A DNA stretch of 64,000 nucleotides from assembly GCF_002934235.1 (NCBI RefSeq), contig NZ_PTIS01000006.1:59120-123119 (forward strand), read 5' to 3'. The notes beneath the pieces were generated by a model. The model was not told where the DNA came from. It made no database searches and worked only from the letters and a program-made list of their open reading frames with translations. Position 1 is the stretch's first letter; every line of letters begins with the position of its first letter. Source of the stretch: Clostridium algidicarnis DSM 15099. Lineage in GTDB: Bacteria > Bacillota > Clostridia > Clostridiales > Clostridiaceae. This document shows positions 54,190-61,932 of the stretch, one piece after another. Made by a program: the position numbers and the translations under genes.

Positions 54190-55014
54190 ATGCAAAGATT
54201 AAGAAATATAAGAGCAATAGCAAAAAAAGATCTAACTCAATTAATACGATACCCTACGTGGATGATTAGCTTAACTATATGGCCTTTAATATTCCCTATG
54301 ATATATATATTAACTGGAGTTGTTATGGCAGGATCAAATGGAGGAGGATTTAAAGACTTTGACAAAGTAGCAGGTACAGACAACTTTAGTGCTTTTATAG
54401 TGGTAGGGGTAATGGTATGGATGTGGGTAAATTCTGTTATGTGGAGCTTTGGAACATCACTTAGAGATGAGCAAACCAGAGGTACGCTAGAATCTAATTG
54501 GCTTTGTCCTATAAATAGATTTGATATGTTAATAGGTGGGGCTATGGTTTCTATAGTAATGGGATTTTTCGTTGTTTTTGTAAGCTTTATTGAGTATAGA
54601 CTTTTATATGGTATTAAATTTACGGGAAATGTATTAGAGTGGATTATTGTATTTTTGAGCTTAATACCTGGAGTTTATGGATTTGGCAGTATGTTTGCAA
54701 GTCTTGTGCTTTGGGCTAAGGAAACTGGAGCAGCAGTTCAGCTAGTTAGAGGTATAATAACGATATTTTGTGGTATAAGCTTTCCTATAATGATAATGCC
54801 ACAGTGGATGCAAAATGTTGCTAATATTTTACCTTTCACTTTTGGTATATCAGCAGCTAGGAAGATAATGATACAAAACTTAGGAATAGTTGGGGCTAGA
54901 GATGATATATTAATGTGTTTATTAATAGGCTGTATATATTTAGCAATTGGTAGAGTATGCTTTATGGCCGTAGAGAAAAAGGTTAGAGACTCAGGATCTC
55001 TAGAAAGGTTTTAA
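54190..55014 (+). CDS. ABC-2 exporter permease, first
   Basis: A 274-residue membrane protein with six predicted helices and an early cytoplasmic stretch KKDLTQLIRYPTWM. EQTRGTLESNWLCPINR is the coupling helix segment usual in ABC-2 permeases. It follows the ATPase by ten bases with AGGGGGA upstream. Its substrate is unknown. Confidence 0.85.
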   Translation: MQRLRNIRAIAKKDLTQLIRYPTWMISLTIWPLIFPMIYILTGVVMAGSNGGGFKDFDKVAGTDNFSAFIVVGVMVWMWVNSVMWSFGTSLRDEQTRGTLESNWLCPINRFDMLIGGAMVSIVMGFFVVFVSFIEYRLLYGIKFTGNVLEWIIVFLSLIPGVYGFGSMFASLVLWAKETGAAVQLVRGIITIFCGISFPIMIMPQWMQNVANILPFTFGISAARKIMIQNLGIVGARDDILMCLLIGCIYLAIGRVCFMAVEKKVRDSGSLERF

Positions 55015-55026
55015 GGGTGAGTATTT

Positions 55027-55854
55027 ATGAGTATTAGAGAAAATTTTAATATTTTAAGAGCAAGATTTATAATTTCTGCTAAAATATATTTTAGATATCC
55101 TTTAAATATTATATTAAGTTTGTTCAGCCCCATAATATGGCTTAGCCCTTTTTATTTTATGGCAAAAGCTTTTCAGGTTGAAGGTAAAATTTCAGGATTT
55201 GAAAGCTATACTGGTAATTCAGATTTTATAGGATTTATGGTTATAGGATACATGATGGCATCTTATATGGGTGTAGCCATGTGGTCTATGGGATTTTCGC
55301 TAAAAGAAGAAATGAGACAAGGAGTATTAGAATCTAATTGGAGTACCCCTGCAAATAAGATTCTTTTAATGGTAAGCCAAAGTATGTTTAAGTTTTGTAT
55401 TGCAACTTTAGAAATAATAATTACAGGAGTTATCTGCCACTTTATCTTTGATTTCAATATAACACCAGATATATTGAAAATAATAGTTATATTAATACCA
55501 GGAATAATATCATTAATAGGAATAGGAGTTGCAATTTCTGCTATGGTTCTTATAACTAAAGAGGCAAACACTATTATAGATATATCTAGTGGGTTTTTAT
55601 CAGCATTTTCAGGTTCGTATTTCCCTATTAATGTTTTACCTAAATCACTTATGATAATAAGTTTTGCAATCCCATTAACTTATTTAAATGATAGTATGAG
55701 AGGAATACTTTTAGGCCAAAAAACATTTTTACCATTTAAATATGAGCTAATTATAATAATTATGTTTACATTTTTAAGTGCATTTTTAGGAGTATTTATA
55801 TTTAATAAAACTGAAAGAAAATGTAGGGAACTTGGAATTGTTTCAGGCCATTAA
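55027..55854 (+). CDS. ABC-2 exporter permease, second
   Basis: A 275-residue six-helix permease, similar to the preceding one (KEEMRQGVLESNWSTPANK corresponds to EQTRGTLESNWLCP). The two probably form a heterodimer. AAGGGTGAG lies upstream. It ends the operon at a terminator. Confidence 0.85.
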   Translation: MSIRENFNILRARFIISAKIYFRYPLNIILSLFSPIIWLSPFYFMAKAFQVEGKISGFESYTGNSDFIGFMVIGYMMASYMGVAMWSMGFSLKEEMRQGVLESNWSTPANKILLMVSQSMFKFCIATLEIIITGVICHFIFDFNITPDILKIIVILIPGIISLIGIGVAISAMVLITKEANTIIDISSGFLSAFSGSYFPINVLPKSLMIISFAIPLTYLNDSMRGILLGQKTFLPFKYELIIIIMFTFLSAFLGVFIFNKTERKCRELGIVSGH

Positions 55855-55901
55855 CCTATTAAACATATAGATTTAAATATATATTAATTAGGGACTAATA
55901 T

Positions 55902-55941
55902 ATTAAAGGCTGTATCATAAAAGATATGGCTTTTAATTTTA
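55902..55941 (+). terminator. terminator after ABC operon
   Basis: ATTAAAGGCTGTATC (55902-55916) can pair over 15 bases with GATATGGCTTTTAAT (55923-55937) if three G-U pairs are allowed, followed by TTT. Confidence 0.65.
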
Positions 55942-56043
55942 CATAAATATACAGGTAACAATTTAAAGATTGTTTAAATATCTACCCTATTATATAATAA
56001 GAGTGTTAATTAAAAAAATTAAGGATTAAAGTGAGGTAAACCT

Positions 56044-57390
56044 ATGAGTAGAATATTTGGAACCGATGGAGTAAGAGGCATAGCTAATAAAGAGCTTACC
56101 GCTGAAATAGCATATAACTTAGGTAGAGCAGGAGCATATGTACTTACGGAAGGAACTCATAAACCAAAGATATTAGTAGGAAAAGACACTAGAATATCTG
56201 GGGATATGTTAGAAGCTGCACTTGTTGCTGGGATACTATCAGTAGGAGCAGAGGCAGTTTGTTTAGGGGTAGTACCAACACCAGCTATAGCATATCTAAC
56301 AAGAGAATATGGGGCAGATGCAGGAGTTATGATATCCGCATCGCATAATCCAGTACAAGATAATGGGATAAAGTTTTTCGATAATAAAGGATATAAGTTA
56401 TCAGATGAATTAGAAGATAGCATACAAAGCACCATTGAAAGTAACTTTAATGGAGTTCCGGTACCTATAGGAGCAGATCTCGGGAAAAGGGTAATAGAAG
56501 AAGCGGGACTAGAAGAATATGTAGAGTTTGCGAAATCAACAATAGATGTAGACTTAAAGGGAATGAAGATAGCCTTAGATTGTGCTAACGGAGCATCATT
56601 CAAAGCAGCAGTAGATACATTTAGATCCCTTGGAGCAGAAGTTGTAGTTATAAACAATGATCCAGATGGTATAAATATAAACAAAAACTGTGGATCAACT
56701 CATCCAGAAGAATTAATGGAATACGTAGTGAAAAAAGGCTGTGACTTAGGTCTTGCATTTGATGGAGATGCAGATAGATGCCTTGCAGTAGATGAAAATG
56801 GAAAGCTTATAAATGGAGATTTTATTATAGCCATCTGCGCAAAAAGTCTTAAAGCACAAAAGAGACTAAAAGGCGATACTGCAGTAGTTACTGTAATGAG
56901 TAACTTAGGACTTCAAATAGCCCTTGAAAAAGAGAATATAAAGACAATAAAAACTAAAGTAGGAGATAGATACGTACTAGAAGAGATGGTAAAGGAAGGA
57001 TATAAACTAGGCGGAGAACAGTCAGGCCATGTTATATTTTTAGATTACAACACTACAGGAGATGGAATAGTTACAGGGCTTCAACTAGCAGCTGTAGTTA
57101 AAAAGAGCAAAAAGACTCTATCAGAACTAGCATGTATGATGAAGGAATTACCACAGGTACTAGTGAATGCTAGAATACCAAATAATAAAAAGAACATTCA
57201 TGAAATAGATGAAGAAATAATAAAAGAAATAAAAGAAATAGAGAAATCTCTTCATGGTTGTGGACGAGTTCTTATAAGACCATCAGGAACAGAAGCATTA
57301 GTAAGAGTAATGCTCGAAGGAGAAAACCAAGAAGAACTAGATAAAATGGCACATAGCCTAGCAAAGTTAATAGAAAAGAAAGCAAACTAA
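56044..57390 (+). CDS. glmM: phosphoglucosamine mutase
   Basis: Interconverts glucosamine-6-phosphate and glucosamine-1-phosphate for wall synthesis. The 448-residue protein has [10 protein letters not shown], the phosphoserine motif [16 protein letters not shown], the metal loop FDGDADRC and the phosphate-binding [12 protein letters not shown]. It is normally third after cdaA and cdaR; here the operon is split. A GTGAGG site precedes the ATG. A repeat element starts 23 bases after the stop. Confidence 0.97.
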   Translation: MSRIFGTDGVRGIANKELTAEIAYNLGRAGAYVLTEGTHKPKILVGKDTRISGDMLEAALVAGILSVGAEAVCLGVVPTPAIAYLTREYGADAGVMISASHNPVQDNGIKFFDNKGYKLSDELEDSIQSTIESNFNGVPVPIGADLGKRVIEEAGLEEYVEFAKSTIDVDLKGMKIALDCANGASFKAAVDTFRSLGAEVVVINNDPDGININKNCGSTHPEELMEYVVKKGCDLGLAFDGDADRCLAVDENGKLINGDFIIAICAKSLKAQKRLKGDTAVVTVMSNLGLQIALEKENIKTIKTKVGDRYVLEEMVKEGYKLGGEQSGHVIFLDYNTTGDGIVTGLQLAAVVKKSKKTLSELACMMKELPQVLVNARIPNNKKNIHEIDEEIIKEIKEIEKSLHGCGRVLIRPSGTEALVRVMLEGENQEELDKMAHSLAKLIEKKAN

Positions 57391-57412
57391 GGTATCTTAA
57401 AAACAATTTAAG

Positions 57413-57535
57413 AGCTTTAAATAAAATTAAGCTAAACAAGATTTAACTTAATAAATGGGGGACAGTTCACAAGTGTAAGGCACTTGTGAACTGTCCCCCA
57501 TTATTTTTGGGCTTTAAGAAGATGATTTAATTCAA
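57413..57535. repeat. dispersed palindromic repeat, copy A
   Basis: A ~123-bp element with a central perfect palindrome: 22-bp arms at 57454-57475 and 57481-57502 around TAAGG, core GGGGGACAGTTCACAAGTG. Flanks AGCTTTAAATAAAATTAAGC and GGCTTTAAGAAGATG are also conserved. A nearly identical copy is at 63534-63656 in the same orientation. It looks like a non-autonomous REP/MITE-like element and could also stop transcription from glmM. Confidence 0.85.
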
Positions 57536-57644
57536 TTAAGCTTATAAATTATATTGAATATGATGTTATAATTAACATATAAGCAGTATCATTTAAGACA
57601 TGTAGAAGAACTGCGAATCTGTGCTTTATTTAGGAGGTAGTTAA

Positions 57645-57794
57645 GTGGCAAAAGGTAGTAAGAGAGATAAAAATATAGCACCTAGCTTAATTTGGCTATG
57701 CTTAGGATGTATTGCGTATTTAATATATAGGAATTGGATTTTTTTAGTGATGTGTGTGATGTTAAGTGGAATTTTATATGTTAGAAATAATTAA
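57645..57794 (+). CDS. 49-residue two-helix membrane protein
   Basis: A short gene with a strong AGGAGGT site at 57632-57638 seven bases before its GTG start. The product begins MAKGSKRDKNIAPS, then has two hydrophobic stretches (LIWLCLGCIAYLIYRN and WIFLVMCVMLSGILYV). The basic N terminus should stay in the cytosol. No known family. It is the first gene after repeat copy A. The ribosome site and amphipathic pattern support it as real. Confidence 0.65.
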   Translation: MAKGSKRDKNIAPSLIWLCLGCIAYLIYRNWIFLVMCVMLSGILYVRNN

Positions 57795-57873
57795 TATATC
57801 AAATGCATGTTACTTGTATGGTAAGCTGAGCTTAATGTTTGGGTTAAAAATGGTTTTGTTAGAAAGGTAGAAG

Positions 57874-58545
57874 ATGTTAATGAACGATTATAATAGTACA
57901 AAAGTATTCTGGAATAATGTATTTCAAAAGATAACCACAAGTAAATATGAAAACGCTGATTTAGGACAAGAAGATTTGAATGAAGCCTCAAAATGGTTGA
58001 GTAATGGAACAGATAGTCTTATAGATTATGGCTGTGGTAGTGGAGCACTTTTGTTTGATTGTGCTCTTAAGGGAACGAAACATCATATAGGAATTGATAT
58101 TTCAACAGAGGCAATAATACTTGCAAAAAAAAGAGCAAAACTTTTTGAAAGGGGAAACTTTGAGTTTATTGAAGGCAGCTTTGAATGTTTAAATCAAATA
58201 GAAGAAAATACTATGGATGGTGCTATATTATCAAATATAATTGATAATATGATTCCCCAAGATTCAGAGTTAGTGTTACGTAATATTCATAGAATAGTTC
58301 ATCCAGGTGGTAAAATTTTATTTAAGGTAAATCCTGTATTGACTGAAGAACAGATTAAAAAGTTTAATATCAAAGACTTGGGAAATGATTCATTGCTTGA
58401 AACAACAGGATTATATTTGTGGAATTTAGAAACAGAAAAATGGTGTAGTATTTTGGAACAATATTTTGAGATATATTTTAAAAAAGATATATATTATAAA
58501 CAACATGAACAATATAATAGGTTATTTTTGTTGATAAATAAATAG
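57874..58545 (+). CDS. class I SAM-dependent methyltransferase
   Basis: A 223-residue methyltransferase with the SAM motif LIDYGCGSGALLFDCA, the acidic end of strand two (HHIGIDISTEAI), and LSNIIDNMIPQD in place of the usual proline motif. Its target is unknown. The ATG at 57874 has AAAGG six bases upstream, with ATG 57880 as an alternative. It stands alone in the accessory island. Confidence 0.85.
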   Translation: MLMNDYNSTKVFWNNVFQKITTSKYENADLGQEDLNEASKWLSNGTDSLIDYGCGSGALLFDCALKGTKHHIGIDISTEAIILAKKRAKLFERGNFEFIEGSFECLNQIEENTMDGAILSNIIDNMIPQDSELVLRNIHRIVHPGGKILFKVNPVLTEEQIKKFNIKDLGNDSLLETTGLYLWNLETEKWCSILEQYFEIYFKKDIYYKQHEQYNRLFLLINK

Positions 58546-58662
58546 ACATAATTGAATATAATTATTGTCTAATATAAGGCTAAGTTAAATTGTAATGGTA
58601 GAGTTAAGCGAAACTAAACTTATTAAAATAAATTTATGAATTTTAATTTGTGGAGGGGTTTT

Positions 58663-59373
58663 ATGGCAAAAGTTAGAGTAATTGTCTTTGATTTATTTGA
58701 GACGTTGCTTCATGATATTAAATTTGATTTTAATTCGGGTTTGTTTTATCTGCATGAAAATGTTTTATCAAAAGATACTGATAAAGTTGAATTTCTAGAT
58801 TATGCAGCTACATATTGGAAAGAACTTTATGATAAAAGAAGCGAGGATAATTCAGAACTGGCATTTGAAGATGAACTTTTAGATTTTAAAAATAAATATG
58901 GCTTTAAAGTGAATTGTCCACTAGAAGAAATTTTATTTAATTGTGCACTTGAAATAAATACTACTGAATTGTTTAATGACACTATATCTACCTTAGAGCA
59001 ACTTAAGTTATTAGGAATTCCAGTTTATTTATTAAGTAATTCCATATTTAAAAAGAATGAAATGAAAAAAATCATTAACCAATATGATTTGGAAAAATAC
59101 TTTGTTAATATACATTTCAGTGCGGATTATAAAGTGAGGAAGCCACATAAAGATTTATTTAAAATTGTATTTGATGATATTAAAAGGTATGATACTAGCA
59201 TCGAAGTGGAACAAGTTTACTTTATTGGAGATAACTTTGAAGCTGATGTTCTAGGGGCTAAAAATTTTGGATTTACACCAGTTTTTATAAACCGTAAACA
59301 TGATACTGATATTAATAACAAAAATTTTATTGAGATTAAATCGCTAGATGAATTATTAGAAGTCATTAGATAA
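58663..59373 (+). CDS. HAD-family hydrolase
   Basis: A 236-residue haloacid-dehalogenase-like phosphatase. Motif I is VIVFDLFETLL (with Phe between the two positions, and the second catalytic Asp replaced by Glu), motif II VYLLSNS, motif III lysine in KVRKPHKD and motif IV YFIGDNFEADVLGAK. A helical cap lies between motifs I and II. The ATG at 58663 follows GGAGGGG. The Asp-to-Glu change in motif I also occurs in some dehalogenase-like members, so the activity is uncertain. Confidence 0.85.
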   Translation: MAKVRVIVFDLFETLLHDIKFDFNSGLFYLHENVLSKDTDKVEFLDYAATYWKELYDKRSEDNSELAFEDELLDFKNKYGFKVNCPLEEILFNCALEINTTELFNDTISTLEQLKLLGIPVYLLSNSIFKKNEMKKIINQYDLEKYFVNIHFSADYKVRKPHKDLFKIVFDDIKRYDTSIEVEQVYFIGDNFEADVLGAKNFGFTPVFINRKHDTDINNKNFIEIKSLDELLEVIR

Positions 59374-59487
59374 ATTCCAATTTGTAGTTGAGTTAATTCA
59401 CATTTATTCTTAAATTATGAAGAGTATTTAATTCAGAGGGAATAGTTTAATAAAAGAAGATAAGGTTATAGATATAATTCTAATGTA

Positions 59488-59546
59488 GTGTAGTTCGAAT
59501 TGTAGGATATTATGCAATAAGTAATTTATGTTAGGAAGTGTAAACA
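59488..59546. repeat. island intergenic repeat, copy 1
   Basis: GTGTAGTTCG-AA-TTGTAGGATAT begins this ~58-base stretch, which ends in AGTGTAAACAT at the start of the next gene. It matches 60585-60632 in the first 23 bases (with four changes) and in the last 11. Confidence 0.5.
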
Positions 59547-59549
59547 TTT

Positions 59550-60203
59550 ATGCCAAATTTAAAAGAAAAATTAATTGAATCAATAATACATTCTATTATC
59601 ATAATGATAATATCATTGTTTATAACATACATAATTATTATGAATTCATATAATATATTTTGGATGTCTTTCTTTTCTTTTATTGGAGTAATATTTTTAA
59701 TAATTTATATTAGAAAGCCATATAAAAAAGAATATTTAGTCATTAATAGTTGGTTATGTATGATATTCATAATTTTTATTGGAAGTCTAATTGGAAAGTT
59801 TATTCCATTATCAACTTTAATTGTACTCAGTATTGGAATACCAATAGTCGATATTATCAGCTTTACAAAAGCTGGTTCAAAAACCGCAAATGCTAAGGTT
59901 ATGGCGAATAAAAATTCAATGGCAAAATTAATAGTATATGGCAAGTCATTTAAAAATAATAATCCAATACCGACAAAAGGGTTAGGAGATTTTTTATTTT
60001 ATACAATACTACTTTCAGGTATATATAAATTAAGTAGTGATTTTAATTTTATATTATATGGGGCAGGTCTAATATTTTTAGGATGTACAATAAATTGGAT
60101 TATAGTTTGTTTTATATATAATAAGAAATGGTATAAGGGGTTTCCAGCTACATTTATCCCTCTTATTTCAGTATTACCATTATTTTTGAAGCTTATGAAA
60201 TGA
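59550..60203 (+). CDS. presenilin-like GxGD membrane protease candidate
   Basis: A 217-residue, very hydrophobic protein with about seven helices. It has two helix-embedded aspartates spaced as in presenilin-type proteases: Asp101 in IGIPIVDIISFTKAGS, and Asp147 in the motif TKGLGDFLFYTILL, which is strikingly like the GLGDFIFYS of presenilin. A proline-rich last helix carries KGFPATFIPL, in the place of the presenilin PAL motif but with Thr for Leu. The product is shorter than archaeal presenilin homologues (~300). The role as protease is inferred from motifs. AGGAAG lies 11 bases before the ATG. It stands in an accessory island, so it may be acquired. Confidence 0.72.
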   Translation: MPNLKEKLIESIIHSIIIMIISLFITYIIIMNSYNIFWMSFFSFIGVIFLIIYIRKPYKKEYLVINSWLCMIFIIFIGSLIGKFIPLSTLIVLSIGIPIVDIISFTKAGSKTANAKVMANKNSMAKLIVYGKSFKNNNPIPTKGLGDFLFYTILLSGIYKLSSDFNFILYGAGLIFLGCTINWIIVCFIYNKKWYKGFPATFIPLISVLPLFLKLMK

Positions 60204-60305
60204 ATATTTAAGACGCATTTTTTATATATTGCATCATAACAGTAGATATATGAAAGATAAATATTATTTAAAGTTTATGAAAATGATAAAATGGGAGGAA
60301 ATAAG

Positions 60306-60557
60306 TTGAAAAAAGAGTTTATGAAAAAAGTAATCACACTGATTATTATTATAGGATGCATTTTTTTAGTGCTAGGGTTATTGGGTTTATTTGGGATAAT
60401 TAATATGGAGGCAATGCCATGTGTATTGCTATCAGCAGGTCTTTTTAATATATCAAATGCATATTACGTGTATGGTAAGAATAAAAAGTCAGCTATTTTC
60501 TTAACTTTATCTGGATTATTTTCAATCTTTGTTTCTATATTTATAACACTTTTTTAG
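60306..60557 (+). CDS. small membrane protein, 83 residues
   Basis: Three hydrophobic stretches (ITLIIIIGCIFLVLGLLGLFG, cut here to its core LIIIIGCIFLVLGLLG; PCVLLSAGLFNISNAYY; AIFLTLSGLFSIFVSIF) make a small membrane protein of no known family. I chose the TTG at 60306, seven bases after GGGAGG. An ATG at 60291 overlaps that site. It follows the presenilin-like gene by about 100 bases and might be related to it, but nothing proves it. Confidence 0.6.
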   Translation: MKKEFMKKVITLIIIIGCIFLVLGLLGLFGIINMEAMPCVLLSAGLFNISNAYYVYGKNKKSAIFLTLSGLFSIFVSIFITLF

Positions 60558-60584
60558 AAGATGTATAAGTATAATTTTTAGTAA

Positions 60585-60632
60585 GTGTAGTTCGCGTTGT
60601 AAGACATGATGAAGCTAACTTATAGTGTAAAT
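60585..60632. repeat. island intergenic repeat, copy 2
   Basis: GTGTAGTTCG-CG-TTGTAAGACAT begins this element and AGTGTAAATAT ends it. It corresponds to copy 1 at 59488-59546 and lies in the gap between the small membrane protein and the NUDIX gene. Confidence 0.5.
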
Positions 60633-60776
60633 ATATCGGAAAGTAACTGATAACTTGGATGGAAAATACTTATTTGATGAAGTAGTTTTAAATTATGTCA
60701 TAAAACATGAAGAATAAAGTTAAGTCACCTTAGTAAGATATTAGGAATAAAATTATTGGAAATGGGGAATTGCAAC

Positions 60777-61235
60777 ATGTCAAATTTAAGTAAATCAGCT
60801 AAATATGTACCTGCAGCTGGAGTTATCATAGTAGATGAAAAAAATAGGGTGCTACTGCAACTGAGAACTGATAATAATAAATGGTGTATTCCAGGAGGTT
60901 GCATAGAGTTAGGGGAAACTGGTGAGGAAACTGCAAAACGAGAAGTGTTTGAAGAAACCAATCTAGTTGTTGAGGAGCTTAGTCTATTTAATGTTTATTC
61001 TGGAGAAGAACAACATTGGATTTATCCTGATGGAAATGAAGTATATTTTATTAATATTGTCTATATAACAAATAGATTTAACGGATTTATGGAAGCTGAT
61101 GGAGTTGAAAGTAAGGAATTGAAGTTCTTTGAAGTAGAAAACTTACCTAAGGAAATTACACCATCCAATAAGCCTATTTTAAGTGATGTGAAAAGCAGGT
61201 TGGATTATATTTTTCAGACTAAACATAAAAGATAA
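60777..61235 (+). CDS. NUDIX hydrolase
   Basis: A 152-residue pyrophosphatase with a full Nudix box, from GGCIELGETGEETAKR to EVFEETNLVV (G-x5-E-x7-R-E-x2-E-E-x-N). It probably cleans up modified nucleotides or sugar nucleotides. I chose the ATG at 60777 with GGGG nine bases upstream. A TTG at 60756 would add seven residues. It lies between two intergenic repeats and a decayed acetyltransferase. Confidence 0.85.
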   Translation: MSNLSKSAKYVPAAGVIIVDEKNRVLLQLRTDNNKWCIPGGCIELGETGEETAKREVFEETNLVVEELSLFNVYSGEEQHWIYPDGNEVYFINIVYITNRFNGFMEADGVESKELKFFEVENLPKEITPSNKPILSDVKSRLDYIFQTKHKR

Positions 61236-61301
61236 ATTGTTTAAATCATATGTTAGGTAGATTTAAAGCTAAGAATATTAATAGAAATATGAGGTACTAA
61301 G

Positions 61302-61571
61302 ATGAATGATAAAATAGTAATTCATGAATTGAAAGAATTGAATTTAATGGAGGCCCTTAAATTATGGAGAATATCTTTTAATGCAGGCATTGGAAGAAGG
61401 AAGGAGCAACGTTCTTTAGAAAAATTAAAAGAGGTTGGTATTACTACAGGATTTTTATTTATTAATGTTAATAATCCTGGGTCAGAAGATTTTTGGAATT
61501 CCATGGGATGGACTGTTATCCAGGACATAAAATGTATCCTTTTATATTTTCTGGTGTTATGTGTTCATTAA
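61302..61571 (+). pseudogene. acetyltransferase remnant with internal deletion
   Basis: The 89-residue frame joins a GNAT-like N terminus (VIHELKELNLMEALKLW) to a GNAT C-terminal half (GIGRRKEQRSLEKLKEVGI, FLFINVNNPGSEDFWNSMGW). Roughly 60 residues expected between them, including most of the central strands, are missing, and the last residues after QDIK become hydrophobic and unrelated, as after a frameshift. I read this as a decayed gene. A short real gene is less likely. Confidence 0.65.
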
Positions 61572-61723
61572 TGGACAAGCTTTTTTGTAACAGTAGCTTA
61601 GATTATATATTAGTAAAGTTTTTTTTACGTTTGATTTAAAAGATGTATATATTAATATTTTTACTGGGTTGCTAATCCTATCATTGCTCTTAAAAAGCAA
61701 AGTTTTATTATGTGGAGTAAAAT

Positions 61724-61890
61724 ATGAAAATGTATATTGTTGGTTCAGTTTCTAGTGGTAAATCTATACTTGCAAAAAAGATATCTGAAACACTAAAAAT
61801 TACTTATCAATAACTTGATGAATTTGTACATATAGCTGATAAATCAACTCCCTAGGGTAATCGTAAAAGACAATTTAATCATTAGTTCAA
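61724..61890 (+). pseudogene. P-loop kinase remnant with stop codons
   Basis: From ATG 61724 the frame reads MKMYIVGSVSSGKSILAKK, a Walker A motif as in adenylate-kinase-like topology-modulation ATPases, then ISETLKITYQ, a TAA stop, LDEFVHIADKSTP, a TAG where TGG (Trp) is expected, and GNRKR, then further stops. The family pattern continues through each stop, so this is a broken gene and not chance similarity. Confidence 0.75.
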
Positions 61891-61932
61891 ACAAGTTAAA
61901 AGATGAGTTATTTGAAAAAAGGGGTGTTACTA

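Noticed and set aside
55942..56043. Ribozyme or riboswitch before glmM
   Set aside because: The glmS ribozyme belongs to glmS, not glmM, and no matching core is visible here.
56157..56684. Minus-strand 175-codon open frame inside glmM
   Set aside because: Antisense shadow of a well-conserved gene, no plausible domain and no start signal.
59550..60203. Prepilin peptidase (type IV, A24) as identity of the GxGD protein
   Set aside because: The motif reads KGLGDFLFY, not the G-G-G-D-x-K pattern, and no pilin genes are nearby.
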